Shown: piece by piece, positions 7,640 to 15,022 of the stretch
Numbering within the stretch: the first letter of the stretch is position 1
Layout of the letters: the number at the start of each line of letters is the position of its first letter
Origin: Pseudomonadota bacterium
Lineage (GTDB): Bacteria; Pseudomonadota; Gammaproteobacteria; Xanthomonadales; Xanthomonadaceae
Assembly: GCA_023423605.1 (NCBI GenBank)
Contig: JAFAFF010000113.1
Span: 1 to 15,184, forward strand
Direction of reading: 5' to 3'
DNA length: 15,184 nucleotides
Position numbers and translations under genes: made by a program
Notes under the pieces: model-generated
What the model saw: only the letters and a program-made list of their open reading frames with translations
The model's database searches: none
What the model was told of the DNA's origin: nothing

Positions 7640-8565
7640 GGCCGTTGCGCCGCCAGTTCGGTGATGCGCGCACTGTGCGCGATCAGCTCGCGGCATTCGA
7701 CCGCGAAGATGCCCATCTGCCCGACTTTGAACTCGATCCAGGCGAAATCCACTTCCGGCAGCAGCTTCACCAGGTGCTGCTCGGACTCGCCCACTTCGCA
7801 GATCAGCAGGCCATCCTCGCTCAGGTGCAGCGGCGCATCGCGCAGGATCTTCAGCACCAGGTCCAGGCCGTCATCGCCGGCACGCAGGCCCATCTCCGGC
7901 TCGTAGGAATACTCCTGCGGCAGGGCATCGGTCTCGTCGTTGGTGACGTAGGGCGGGTTGGTGACGATCAGGTCGTAATGGCGACCGGTCAGGCCATTGA
8001 ACAGGTCCGACCTGATCAGGGTGACGTTGTGCGCCTGCAGGCGTTCCTTGTTCTCTTCGGCCAGCGACAGGGCGTCGTCGCTGAGGTCGACGCCGTCCAC
8101 GTCCCAGTTCGGGTAATAGTGGCCCATGGCGATGGCGATGCAGCCCGAACCCGTGCACAGGTCCAGCGCGCGGCTGACATCGCGGCCGGCCAGCCACGGC
8201 TCGAAGCCGGTCTCGATCAGCTCGGCGATCGGCGAACGCGGTACCAGGGCGCGCTTGTCGCTCTTGAAACTGAGGCCGGCAAACCAGGCTTCACCGGTCA
8301 GGTAGGCGGCCGGGATGCGTTCATCGATGCGGCGCTGGAACAGGTCCAGCACCTGCAGTTTCTCGGCCTGCAGCAAACGGGCCTGGCCATAGGCCGGGCC
8401 AAGATCGTGCGGCAGATGCAGGCCATGCAGCACCAGCTGGGTCGCCTCGTCCAGCGCGTTGTCGTAGCTGTGCCCGAAGGTCAGTCCGGCGGCATTGAAA
8501 CGGCTGGTGCCGTAGCGGATCAGGTCGATGATCGTGTGGAGTTCGGCGGCCGTTTCGGCGGTCAT
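7636..8565 (-). CDS. prmB: 50S ribosomal protein L3 glutamine methyltransferase
   Basis: PrmB methylates the side-chain amide of a glutamine in ribosomal protein L3 with S-adenosylmethionine and supports 50S assembly. The 309-residue product matches the usual length. It has the SAM-binding motif [14 protein letters not shown] (134-146) and the amide-methylating signature NPPYV (203-207). The N-terminus, starting [19 protein letters not shown], is of the PrmB type rather than that of the release-factor methylase PrmC. ATG 8563-8565 is used; the frame is open much further upstream, but that part runs through the divergent SCO gene and looks non-coding. A perfect TATAAT lies 29 nt upstream on the same strand. 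It is the first gene of a tight series with aroC and the hydroxyacid dehydrogenase. Confidence 0.94.
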   Translation of the reverse strand: MTAETAAELHTIIDLIRYGTSRFNAAGLTFGHSYDNALDEATQLVLHGLHLPHDLGPAYGQARLLQAEKLQVLDLFQRRIDERIPAAYLTGEAWFAGLSFKSDKRALVPRSPIAELIETGFEPWLAGRDVSRALDLCTGSGCIAIAMGHYYPNWDVDGVDLSDDALSLAEENKERLQAHNVTLIRSDLFNGLTGRHYDLIVTNPPYVTNDETDALPQEYSYEPEMGLRAGDDGLDLVLKILRDAPLHLSEDGLLICEVGESEQHLVKLLPEVDFAWIEFKVGQMGIFAVECRELIAHSARITELAAQRP

Positions 8566-8593
8566 GGCGATGCGCGGGGAAGATTGGCCCCCG

Positions 8594-8599
8594 ATTATA
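8594..8599 (-). promoter_or_regulatory. Probable -10 element of the prmB-aroC-dehydrogenase unit
   Basis: The minus strand reads TATAAT here, a perfect sigma-70 -10 hexamer in otherwise very GC-rich DNA. It would start transcription near 8587, about 22 nt before the prmB ATG. No good -35 hexamer is present at 16-18 bp spacing, which is common in high-GC Xanthomonadaceae promoters. Confidence 0.5.
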
Positions 8600-8655
8600 G
8601 GGGCTGGCGCCTGCGGCGGCATCCGTTGCACGGGAAACGACCGGGCTCCTGCCGT

Positions 8656-8661
8656 TATGAT
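8656..8661 (+). promoter_or_regulatory. Possible -10 element of the SCO-psd unit
   Basis: The + strand reads TATGAT at 8656-8661, five of six matches to TATAAT. It would place the start of transcription near 8668, about 25 nt before the chosen ATG of the SCO gene. A TTGCAC at 8626-8631 is too far away (24 bp) to be a normal -35. The element is divergent from the prmB -10, and the two lie within about 60 bp. Confidence 0.3.
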
Positions 8662-8692
8662 GGGCGCCGTCTCCCTGGCACCGCAGGCCCCC

Positions 8693-9343
8693 ATGTTCAA
8701 CCGCAATGTCGGCATCATCCTGCTGGTCGCGCTGGCCGCCGGCCTTGGCCTGCTGGCCGCACAGAAGGTCTTCGCACCCGGACCGGTACCGGGGCAGCCG
8801 GCAACCGAATCGATCACCTTCTACCCGCAACCGCGCCCGCTGCCCGATTTCAACCTGGCCCAGACCGACGGCACACGGCTTATTCCGGGCGAACTCAAGG
8901 GCCACTGGACGCTGGTGTTCCTCGGTTTCACCTTCTGCCCGGACGTCTGCCCGACCACCCTGGCCGAACTGGCCGGTGCGCAGAAGCAATGGGAAGGCAT
9001 ACCCGAGAGCCTGCGCCCGCGCGTGCTGTTCGTGTCCGTAGACCCCGAGCGCGACAACAGCATCCGCCTGGGCGAATATGCGCACGCGTTCCACAAGGAC
9101 ACGCTGGCCGCCAGCGGCGACCTGCCGTCGCTGGAGAAATTCGCCACCTCGCTGGGTTTTGTTTTCCAGAAGGTGCCGGGCAGTCAGTTCGACGAGAATC
9201 CCGAGGATTACACGGTGGAGCATTCGGCGAACCTGGCCGTGCTCGATCCCGAAGGCCGCCTGGCCGGCCTGATCCGTCCTCCCTTCAAGGCGCAGGCAAT
9301 CGCCCGCGACCTGCAGCTGCTGACCGAGAAATCCACTCCATGA
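8693..9343 (+). CDS. SCO1/SenC-family copper chaperone, membrane anchored
   Basis: SCO proteins bind copper in a thioredoxin-like fold on the outer face of the membrane and help build the CuA site of haem-copper oxidases; some act as thiol reductases. The 216-residue product starts with an uncleaved-looking membrane anchor (about 7-23), then the thioredoxin-like domain. The copper ligands are all present: the CxxxC motif FCPDVCPTT (C82, C86) and His177 in [18 protein letters not shown] (115-121) is the usual strand-turn motif. ATG 8693 is chosen because it leaves a short charged N-terminus (MFNRN) before the anchor; in-frame ATGs at 8657 and 8660 would add about 11-12 residues. The stop overlaps the psd start in ATGA. 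No oxidase structural gene for a CuA enzyme is adjacent, so its client is unknown. Confidence 0.92.
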   Translation: MFNRNVGIILLVALAAGLGLLAAQKVFAPGPVPGQPATESITFYPQPRPLPDFNLAQTDGTRLIPGELKGHWTLVFLGFTFCPDVCPTTLAELAGAQKQWEGIPESLRPRVLFVSVDPERDNSIRLGEYAHAFHKDTLAASGDLPSLEKFATSLGFVFQKVPGSQFDENPEDYTVEHSANLAVLDPEGRLAGLIRPPFKAQAIARDLQLLTEKSTP

Positions 9344-10182
9344 GCCTGATGACCACCCTGAGCTACGCCCTGCCCCACCGCCTGCTGTCCTCCATGGCGC
9401 GTTCGCTGGCGTACTCGGACAACCCGCGCGTGTCGCGCTGGCTGATCGATACCGTCACGGCGAAGTTCGGCGTGGACCTGGACGAAGCGGCCAATCCGGA
9501 CCCGCGCAGCTATCCCACCTTCAACCAGTTCTTCACCCGCGCGCTGAAGCCGGGGGCGCGCGTGGCCGACGCCGATCCGCGCAGCCTGCTGATGCCGGCC
9601 GACGGACGCATCAGCCAGCTCGGGCGCATCGAAGGCGGCCGCATCTTCCAGGCCAAGGGACAATCGTTCACCGCCGCCGAGCTGCTTGGCGGCAGCGAAG
9701 ATGCCAAGCCGTTCAACGATGGCCTGTTCGCCACCGTGTACCTGTCGCCGAAGGATTACCATCGCGTGCACATGCCGTGGACCGGCACCCTGCGCGAAAC
9801 CGTGCACGTACCGGGCCGGTTGTTCAGCGTGGGCCCGGCGGCGGTGAACCGCGTGCCGGGACTGTTCGCCCGCAACGAACGCCTGGTGTGCCATTTCGAC
9901 ACCAGCTTCGGTCCGATGGTCAGCGTCATGGTGGGCGCGCTGCTGGTATCGGGCGTGGAAACGGTGTGGAGCGGCGAGGAGATTCCGCATTACGGCGACC
10001 GCATCACCCGCAAGGACTACCGCGGCAAGGGCATCGTACTGGAGCGCTTCGCGGAGATGGCGCGTTTCAATTACGGTTCCACCGTGATCGTCCTGCTGCC
10101 GCCGGGAGTGGCCGAGTTCGCGCCACACCTGGATGCCGAACACGCCGTGCAGCTGGGCCAGGCACTGGCGACGCTGCGCTGA
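9340..10182 (+). CDS. psd: Phosphatidylserine decarboxylase proenzyme
   Basis: Psd decarboxylates phosphatidylserine to phosphatidylethanolamine, the main membrane phospholipid, at the inner membrane. The proenzyme cuts itself to give a beta chain and a small alpha chain that starts with a pyruvoyl group made from serine. In this 280-residue protein the cleavage site is in [14 protein letters not shown], between G246 and S247; E. coli has LGST, here it is YGST. The other members of the self-cleavage triad are visible as D88 in [11 protein letters not shown] and H144 in [10 protein letters not shown]. The predicted alpha chain is about 34 residues. The length fits the short bacterial type I enzyme. 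The ATG overlaps the SCO stop by 4 bp, so translation is probably coupled to that gene, although the two functions are unrelated. The metX-like gene follows after 28 bp. Confidence 0.96.
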   Translation: MSLMTTLSYALPHRLLSSMARSLAYSDNPRVSRWLIDTVTAKFGVDLDEAANPDPRSYPTFNQFFTRALKPGARVADADPRSLLMPADGRISQLGRIEGGRIFQAKGQSFTAAELLGGSEDAKPFNDGLFATVYLSPKDYHRVHMPWTGTLRETVHVPGRLFSVGPAAVNRVPGLFARNERLVCHFDTSFGPMVSVMVGALLVSGVETVWSGEEIPHYGDRITRKDYRGKGIVLERFAEMARFNYGSTVIVLLPPGVAEFAPHLDAEHAVQLGQALATLR

Positions 10183-10198
10183 GCCGTGCGTCGCTGGC

Positions 10199-10204
10199 TA
10201 GAAT
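10199..10204 (+). promoter_or_regulatory. Possible -10 element for leaderless transcription of the MetX-family gene
   Basis: TAGAAT at 10199-10204 ends 6 nt before the ATG at 10211, the spacing expected if transcription starts at or next to the A of the start codon. There is no Shine-Dalgarno sequence between psd and this ATG, which fits a leaderless mRNA. No clear -35 is seen because that position falls in the end of psd. The gene could equally be read from the SCO-psd transcript. Confidence 0.35.
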
Positions 10205-10210
10205 GACCGC

Positions 10211-11323
10211 ATGACAGAATTCATTCCGCCCGGCACCCGGTTCCATGCACTTCCTTCGCCGTTCCCGTTCAAGCGCGGTGGCGCGCTGCGCGACGGTCGT
10301 ATGGCCTACGAAACCTGGGGCACGCTGGCGGCCGATGCCGGCAACGCGATACTGATCGTCACCGGCCTGTCGCCGGATGCTCATGCGGCGCGCAATGAAG
10401 GCAACCCCGCCGATGGCTGGTGGGAAGCGATGCTCGGACCCGGCAAGCCGATCGACACCAACCGCTGGTTCGTGGTGTGCGTGAATTCGCTTGGCAGCTG
10501 CAAGGGATCAACAGGACCGGCCAGCATCGACCCGGCCACCGGCGAACCCTACCGTCTGTCCTTTCCCGAACTCTCGGTGGAAGACGGCGCCCGTGCCGCC
10601 GTGGAGGTGGTGCGCGCGCTCGGCATCCAGCGCCTGGCCTGCGTGATCGGCAACTCGATGGGTGGCATGACCGCGCTTTCGCTGCTGCAGCTGCATCCGG
10701 GCATCGCGCGCGCGCACGTCAACATTTCCGGCAGCGCCCAGGCATTGCCGTTTTCCATTGCCATCCGTTCGCTGCAGCGCGAAGCCATCCGCCTGGACCC
10801 GCAATGGAACGGTGGCCACTACGACGAACAGCATTACCCCGAATCCGGCATGCGCATGGCCCGCAAGCTGGGGGTGATCACCTACCGTTCGGCACTGGAG
10901 TGGGATGGCCGCTTCGGGCGCGTGCGGCTGGATTCGGACCAGGTGGACGATGACCCGTTCGGGCTCGAATTCCAGGTGGAAAGCTATCTGGAGGGCCATG
11001 CGCGCCGCTTCGTGCGCTTCTTCGATCCCAACTGCTATCTCTACCTGAGCCGGTCCATGGACTGGTTCGACCTGGCCGAACAGGGCGATGGCCACGTGAT
11101 GGCCGGGCTGGCCAGTATCACGGTGGAACAGGCACTGGCCATCGGCGCCAACACCGACATCCTGTTTCCGGTGCAGCAACAGCAACAGATCGCCGATGGC
11201 CTGCGCGCGGGCGGTGCCAACGCCCGCTTCATCGGCCTGGATTCACCACAGGGCCACGACGCGTTCCTCGTCGATTTCGAACGCTTCGGGCCAGCGGTAC
11301 GCGGATTCCTCGACGCGCTGTAA
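10211..11323 (+). CDS. metX: MetX-family O-acyltransferase (homoserine or serine O-acetyl/succinyltransferase)
   Basis: The 370-residue product is an alpha/beta-hydrolase-fold acyltransferase of the MetX family, which activates the hydroxyl of L-homoserine (methionine route) or L-serine (cysteine route) by transferring acetyl or succinyl from CoA. The nucleophile is Ser149 in VIGNSMGGMTAL, with Asp316 in GANTDILFP and His349 in SPQGHDAFL completing the triad. The block VNSLGSCKGSTGPASIDPATG replaces the more usual LGGCQGTTGPSS form of homoserine acetyltransferases. From memory, closely similar Xanthomonadaceae proteins have been assigned as serine O-succinyltransferases, so cysteine synthesis is a serious alternative; the gene symbol reflects the family only. 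A QQQQQ run (322-326) lies near the active-site Asp loop. The ATG at 10211 lacks a Shine-Dalgarno. The gene converges on cydC across a 39-bp gap. Confidence 0.85.
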   Translation: MTEFIPPGTRFHALPSPFPFKRGGALRDGRMAYETWGTLAADAGNAILIVTGLSPDAHAARNEGNPADGWWEAMLGPGKPIDTNRWFVVCVNSLGSCKGSTGPASIDPATGEPYRLSFPELSVEDGARAAVEVVRALGIQRLACVIGNSMGGMTALSLLQLHPGIARAHVNISGSAQALPFSIAIRSLQREAIRLDPQWNGGHYDEQHYPESGMRMARKLGVITYRSALEWDGRFGRVRLDSDQVDDDPFGLEFQVESYLEGHARRFVRFFDPNCYLYLSRSMDWFDLAEQGDGHVMAGLASITVEQALAIGANTDILFPVQQQQQIADGLRAGGANARFIGLDSPQGHDAFLVDFERFGPAVRGFLDAL

Positions 11324-11334
11324 ACGGCGCAGGA

Positions 11335-11350
11335 TGCCCGGCACCGGGCA
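11335..11350. terminator. Hairpin between convergent metX-like gene and cydC
   Basis: TGCCCGG (11335-11341) and CCGGGCA (11344-11350) form a perfect 7-bp palindrome with a CA centre, in a 39-bp gap between two convergent genes. The position suits a bidirectional terminator, but neither strand has a T-run after the stem, so termination may be Rho-assisted. The arms resemble the core of the REP hairpins near the left end, without a GTAG head. Confidence 0.4.
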
Positions 11351-11362
11351 CGGGAAGCGTCG

Positions 11363-13039
11363 TCAGAGCCGTTGCAGGCGCCCGTCCTGCAGGCGGTACA
11401 CCGCATCCACCACGCCGGCGGGCAGCGTGTCGTGGGTGATCATCAGCAGGCTGCGTCCGTCCAGCAGGCCGGGAAGATCGCTCAGCAGTGCATGCGCAGT
11501 GTCCACGTCCAGGCCCTCGGTGGGCTCATCAAGCACCAGCACCGGGGCGCCCCGCAGCAGCGCACGGGCCAGGGCCAGTCGGCGTGCCTGGCCGGCGGAC
11601 AGGGTAGCGCCGTTTTCGCCCACCCAGCCTTGCAACCCTCCCGATGCACGCGCCCACTCGCCCAGCCGTACCCGCTCCAGCATCGTCCACAATGCATCGT
11701 CGCTGGCCTGCGGATCGCCCAGCCGCAGGTTGTCGGCCACGCTGCCGGCAAACACCGGCGCATGCTGTGGCAGCCACGCCAGTTGGCGATGCCAGTCCTC
11801 CTGCGCGAAGCCGGTCAACGGCAGGCCGCCATAGGTCAACACCCCACCGCAGGGATCATGCAGCCGCAGCAGCAGGCTCGACAACGTGGTCTTGCCGCTG
11901 CCGCTGTCGCCGGTGATGGCGATGCGCTCGCCGGGCGCGAGCGTCAGGTCGATGCCATCCAGCACGTTGCGTGCTCCGGGGGACCATGCGAAGCGGACCT
12001 GCTGCCAGCGCACCTCGGCCGGGGTCGACGGCAACGCCTGCGCGACAGCCGGTTCCTGCACGGCGGGTGGCTGGTCGATGATCGCCTGCAGGCGCGCCAC
12101 CGCGACCCTGCCCGACTGCAAGGCCTGCCAGGCCAGGCCAAGACCCGCCCAGAGTTCGATCAATGCCACCGTGAGGAATACCAGGCCGGCGGCCATCGGC
12201 GCGTCGATGCGCTGCTGCTCGAAGGCGTGCAGCGCCAACACCAGCATCGCCAGCAGGCCCGCACCGGTGAACACGCCATGCAGCGCCGACGCTGAAACCA
12301 GCCGCCAGCGTCGCCGCCGGTCGCGCGCGCGCAGCTGCCGCGCGGCCACCTCCACGCGCCCCCGCCAGTGCTCCACCGCCGACAGCGACTCCAGATCCGC
12401 GGCACCCTCGATGCCCTCGAAGGCCAGCGTACGCAACTGCGTGTGATGCCACGCGCGGTCGCACTCTTCGTTCTGGCGCCCGACTCCGCCCAGCCACGGC
12501 ACGCCGATACCCACCAGCGCGGCCATGCCGGCCAGCAGCGCTGCCGCTTCCGGCAGCACCAGCCATGCCGAAGCCACCGCCACCACGCCGAGCGTGGCCA
12601 GCGCCAGCAATGGCCCCAGCGCACGCACCCACAGGCCGTCGACCTCGCCGATGTCGCCCAGCAGCCGTGCCAGCAGCTCGCCGGTGCGCGTGCCGCCCAG
12701 CCGTGCCGGCGCGAGCGGCAGCGCGCGGCGGAAGAACCACACGCGCGCGTCGCGGGCGATGCGCAGCGTCACGTCATGGCCGACCAGTTTTTCGAAATAG
12801 CGCGATGCGATGCGGGCCATGGTCAGGCCACGGATGCCCGCCGACGGGGTGAAGAAATTGAATGCAGTACCTGCGCCGGCCAGCCCCGCCAGCGCGGACG
12901 CGGTCAGGAAGCCGCCGGACAAGCCAAGCAGCGCGGTGCCGGCCAGCATGGTGGTCCACAGCAGCAGCACGGTCAGCAGCAGGCGGCCGCGGTGGCGCTT
13001 GAACATCGCGTGTAGCGAATCAGGGTGGCCGCCGCTCAT
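11363..13039 (-). CDS. cydC: Thiol reductant ABC exporter, subunit CydC
   Basis: CydC pairs with CydD in an inner-membrane ABC exporter that moves glutathione and cysteine, or haem-related ligands, and is needed to assemble cytochrome bd. The 558-residue product has a six-helix membrane domain with the CydC-typical segments LSGGFLTASALAGLAG (40-55) and SRYFEKLVGHD (79-89). The ATPase domain has Walker A GDSGSGKT (377-384), Q-loop LPQ (423-425), signature LSAGQ (480-484), Walker B LVLDEP (501-506) and switch His536. The signature is not the canonical LSGGQ: the middle residue is Ala. DEPTEGLDVDTA is CydC-like. The ATG overlaps the cydD stop by 4 bp (ATGA), so the two subunits are likely made in step. 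Identity as CydC rather than CydD rests on the membrane-domain motifs and gene order. Confidence 0.94.
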   Translation of the reverse strand: MSGGHPDSLHAMFKRHRGRLLLTVLLLWTTMLAGTALLGLSGGFLTASALAGLAGAGTAFNFFTPSAGIRGLTMARIASRYFEKLVGHDVTLRIARDARVWFFRRALPLAPARLGGTRTGELLARLLGDIGEVDGLWVRALGPLLALATLGVVAVASAWLVLPEAAALLAGMAALVGIGVPWLGGVGRQNEECDRAWHHTQLRTLAFEGIEGAADLESLSAVEHWRGRVEVAARQLRARDRRRRWRLVSASALHGVFTGAGLLAMLVLALHAFEQQRIDAPMAAGLVFLTVALIELWAGLGLAWQALQSGRVAVARLQAIIDQPPAVQEPAVAQALPSTPAEVRWQQVRFAWSPGARNVLDGIDLTLAPGERIAITGDSGSGKTTLSSLLLRLHDPCGGVLTYGGLPLTGFAQEDWHRQLAWLPQHAPVFAGSVADNLRLGDPQASDDALWTMLERVRLGEWARASGGLQGWVGENGATLSAGQARRLALARALLRGAPVLVLDEPTEGLDVDTAHALLSDLPGLLDGRSLLMITHDTLPAGVVDAVYRLQDGRLQRL

Positions 13040-14763
13040 GGGCGTGCCCCGCGCTCACCGTCGTGCAGGCGCCCTTCCGGCAGCACCAGGCAGCGGTCGG
13101 CCCACGCCATCGCCATTTCGCTATGGGTGGCCACCACCACGATACGGTCGCGTGCGAACACGGCCAGCGATTGCAGCAGCGCCGCTTCGGTGCGCGCATC
13201 CAGGAAGGCGGTGGGCTCATCCAGCAGCAGGATGTCCGGATTACGCAGCAGCAACCGTGCCAGGCCGATGCGGCGCGCTTCGCCGCCGGACAGGCCGAAG
13301 CCGCGTTCGCCGATCACCGTGTCCAGGCCCTGCGGCAGCTGCGCGGCAAAACGCATCACCTGCGCGGCCTCCGCGGCGGCCTGCACGCTGGCGTCGCTGG
13401 CGGTGGGATCGGCCAGCCGCAGGTTGTCGAGGATGCTGCCATGGAACAGATAAGGACGCTGCCCGGCATAGCCCACCTGCAGCCCCGGCTGCCGCGTGAT
13501 GCTGCCTTCGCGTGGCGGCAGCCAGCCGGCCAGCGCCTCCAGCAGGGTACTCTTGCCGCTGCCACTGGGGCCGACCACAGCCAGCCGCTGGTTGGGTTCC
13601 AGCTGCAGCTCCAGTCCGCGCAGCACATCATGCGATGCGCCGAGCGGACGCAGCACCAGCCCGCGTGCGACCAGTGGCGGCAGCTGCGGCTGCAGCGGCA
13701 CGGCAGCCGGCAGCGGCGCCGCGACGGCCGGCTGCGGCGGCGGTCCCGGCAGTTCGCCCAGCAACCGCTCGACCTCGGCGGCGGCCGCCAACGCGTTCGC
13801 ACGGTCATGGTAATGAGCCGCCAGCCGTCGCAGCGGCGCATAGAATTCCGGGGCCAGCAGCAGGCAGAACAGGCCAGCGCCGAGGGTCGGCACCTGGGCG
13901 TGCAGCGACATCATGCCCAGGTAGCTCAATCCCAGGTACAACGCCACCATCGCCACACTCACCGAAGCGAAGAATTCCAGCACCGTGGACGACAGGAATG
14001 CGATGCGCAGGACCTTCATGGTGCGCTCGCGCACACCATCGGCAGCGTCGGCCACGCCTTCCAGCTCGGCCTCGCCGCTCCCATACAGGCGCAACAGGCC
14101 GAGGCCCTTGATGCGGTCGGCGAAATGCCCGCTCATCCGCGCCAGCTCGCCCAGCTGCGCACGCCCGGCCGCTTCCGCGCCCCAGCCCACCAGCATCATG
14201 AAGAACGGCACCAACGGTGCTGTGGCCACGAAGATCACCGCCACCACCCAGTCCACCCAGGCCACGGCCAGCGCGATGACCAGTGGCACCACCACCACTT
14301 CCACGCGCACAGGCTGGAACCCGGCGTAATAGTTTTCGATGGCATCGGCATGGGTGAGCATCACTTCGCCCAGCTCGCCACTGCGCTGCTGCCGCAACCA
14401 CAGCGGGCCGCGCCCGAGCAGCCCGGCATACGCGCGTTCGCGCAGCGCCAGCCTGGCGGCATCGGCGACGTCGCCGGCCGCGGCCTGCACCAGGCTGGCC
14501 AACGCCGTGCGCAGCAGCAGCGTGGCCCCCAGCGCGGCCAGCACCGGAAGGCCCTCCATCAGGGGTGCACGCTCCACCAGCACGTGCTGTACCAGCCACG
14601 CGATGGCCGCCGCCTGGGCGACCAGCAGCACGCCGGACACACTGGTAGCCGCAGCCGCCAACCGCCGCCGGCCACGTGCGAGCGCGCCCAGATCATCCAG
14701 CCAACGCTGGCGGGCCCTGCGCTGCTGCGCCTCCAGGGCGTGCGTATCGATGTCCTGGCTCAC
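13036..14763 (-). CDS. cydD: Thiol reductant ABC exporter, subunit CydD
   Basis: CydD is the partner of CydC in the exporter needed for cytochrome bd assembly. The 575-residue product has a membrane domain with CydD-typical segments: ENYYAGFQPV (143-152), VATAPLVPFFMMLVGWGAEAA (179-199), LARMSGHFADRIKGL (207-221), RTMKVLRIAFLSSTVLEFFAS (247-267) and LAPEFYAPLR (303-312). The ATPase domain has Walker A GPSGSGKS (398-405), signature LSGGE (491-495), Walker B ILLLDEP (511-517) and switch His547. The start is taken as GTG 14761-14763 because it leaves about 19 residues before QRWL, as in E. coli CydD. An in-frame ATG at 14808 would add 15 residues and cannot be excluded. The gene heads the cydDC pair and is divergent from cydA. 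Confidence 0.94.
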   Translation of the reverse strand: MSQDIDTHALEAQQRRARQRWLDDLGALARGRRRLAAAATSVSGVLLVAQAAAIAWLVQHVLVERAPLMEGLPVLAALGATLLLRTALASLVQAAAGDVADAARLALRERAYAGLLGRGPLWLRQQRSGELGEVMLTHADAIENYYAGFQPVRVEVVVVPLVIALAVAWVDWVVAVIFVATAPLVPFFMMLVGWGAEAAGRAQLGELARMSGHFADRIKGLGLLRLYGSGEAELEGVADAADGVRERTMKVLRIAFLSSTVLEFFASVSVAMVALYLGLSYLGMMSLHAQVPTLGAGLFCLLLAPEFYAPLRRLAAHYHDRANALAAAAEVERLLGELPGPPPQPAVAAPLPAAVPLQPQLPPLVARGLVLRPLGASHDVLRGLELQLEPNQRLAVVGPSGSGKSTLLEALAGWLPPREGSITRQPGLQVGYAGQRPYLFHGSILDNLRLADPTASDASVQAAAEAAQVMRFAAQLPQGLDTVIGERGFGLSGGEARRIGLARLLLRNPDILLLDEPTAFLDARTEAALLQSLAVFARDRIVVVATHSEMAMAWADRCLVLPEGRLHDGERGARP

Positions 14764-14829
14764 TGTATCTCGGCTGGGGAGAGGGAAAGGAACGTGGACG
14801 CCATGCAACCGGCATGGCCGCGCCCCACC

Positions 14830-14835
14830 ATTGTA
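14830..14835 (-). promoter_or_regulatory. Possible -10 element for cydDC
   Basis: The minus strand reads TACAAT at this place, five of six matches to TATAAT, about 65 nt upstream of the GTG start of cydD. Transcription would begin near 14824. If so, the alternative ATG at 14808 would have a leader of only about 15 nt. A TTGCCG further upstream is spaced too far (22 bp) to be a good -35. Confidence 0.3.
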
Positions 14836-14919
14836 GGGGTTGCCGGCGATGGGGCTGCGGCAAGGCGTCGCATCCCTGCGGTGGTTGGCATACGATGGCC
14901 CTGCCCCGTCATTCGCACA

Positions 14920-14933
14920 TTGATCTGGATCAA
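14920..14933. promoter_or_regulatory. FNR/ANR binding site upstream of cydA
   Basis: The sequence TTGAT-CTGG-ATCAA is a perfect match to the FNR/ANR consensus TTGAT-N4-ATCAA. FNR-type regulators carry an oxygen-sensitive 4Fe-4S cluster and activate genes when oxygen is low. The centre lies about 41-42 bp before a predicted transcription start near 14968, the class II activation position; a weak -10 (CATCAT, 14956-14961) lies correctly between them. The box is about 90 bp from the cydA ATG, and about 155 bp from the cydD GTG, so cydA is the likelier target. Cytochrome bd genes are known FNR/ANR-family targets in other proteobacteria. An imperfect palindrome, GTAACCGGTCAC (14945-14956), lies between the box and the presumed start. 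Confidence 0.8.
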
Positions 14934-15022
14934 GGCTGTTTGAAGTAACCGGTCACATCATTCGCTTCGTAGATCCTTCCTTCCCGCAACCCAGACGGCA
15001 CTATCCACGAGGTAGCCAGGCC

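Noticed and set aside
8566..8817. N-terminal extension of prmB to 8817
   Set aside because: It would run opposite the SCO coding region and upstream of the TATAAT element, and PrmB proteins start near [10 protein letters not shown].
7645..9339. A very long open + strand frame that runs antisense through prmB and then into psd
   Set aside because: It is the mirror of prmB codon use in high-GC DNA and is out of frame with the SCO gene. The composition is Arg/Gln/His-rich with no recognisable domain, and only the part from ATG 9340 is psd.
13063..14943. A long + strand open frame of over 600 codons opposite cydD
   Set aside because: cydD has all ABC motifs on the minus strand. The opposite frame is Gln/Arg/His-rich, shows no family features and is a GC-driven shadow.
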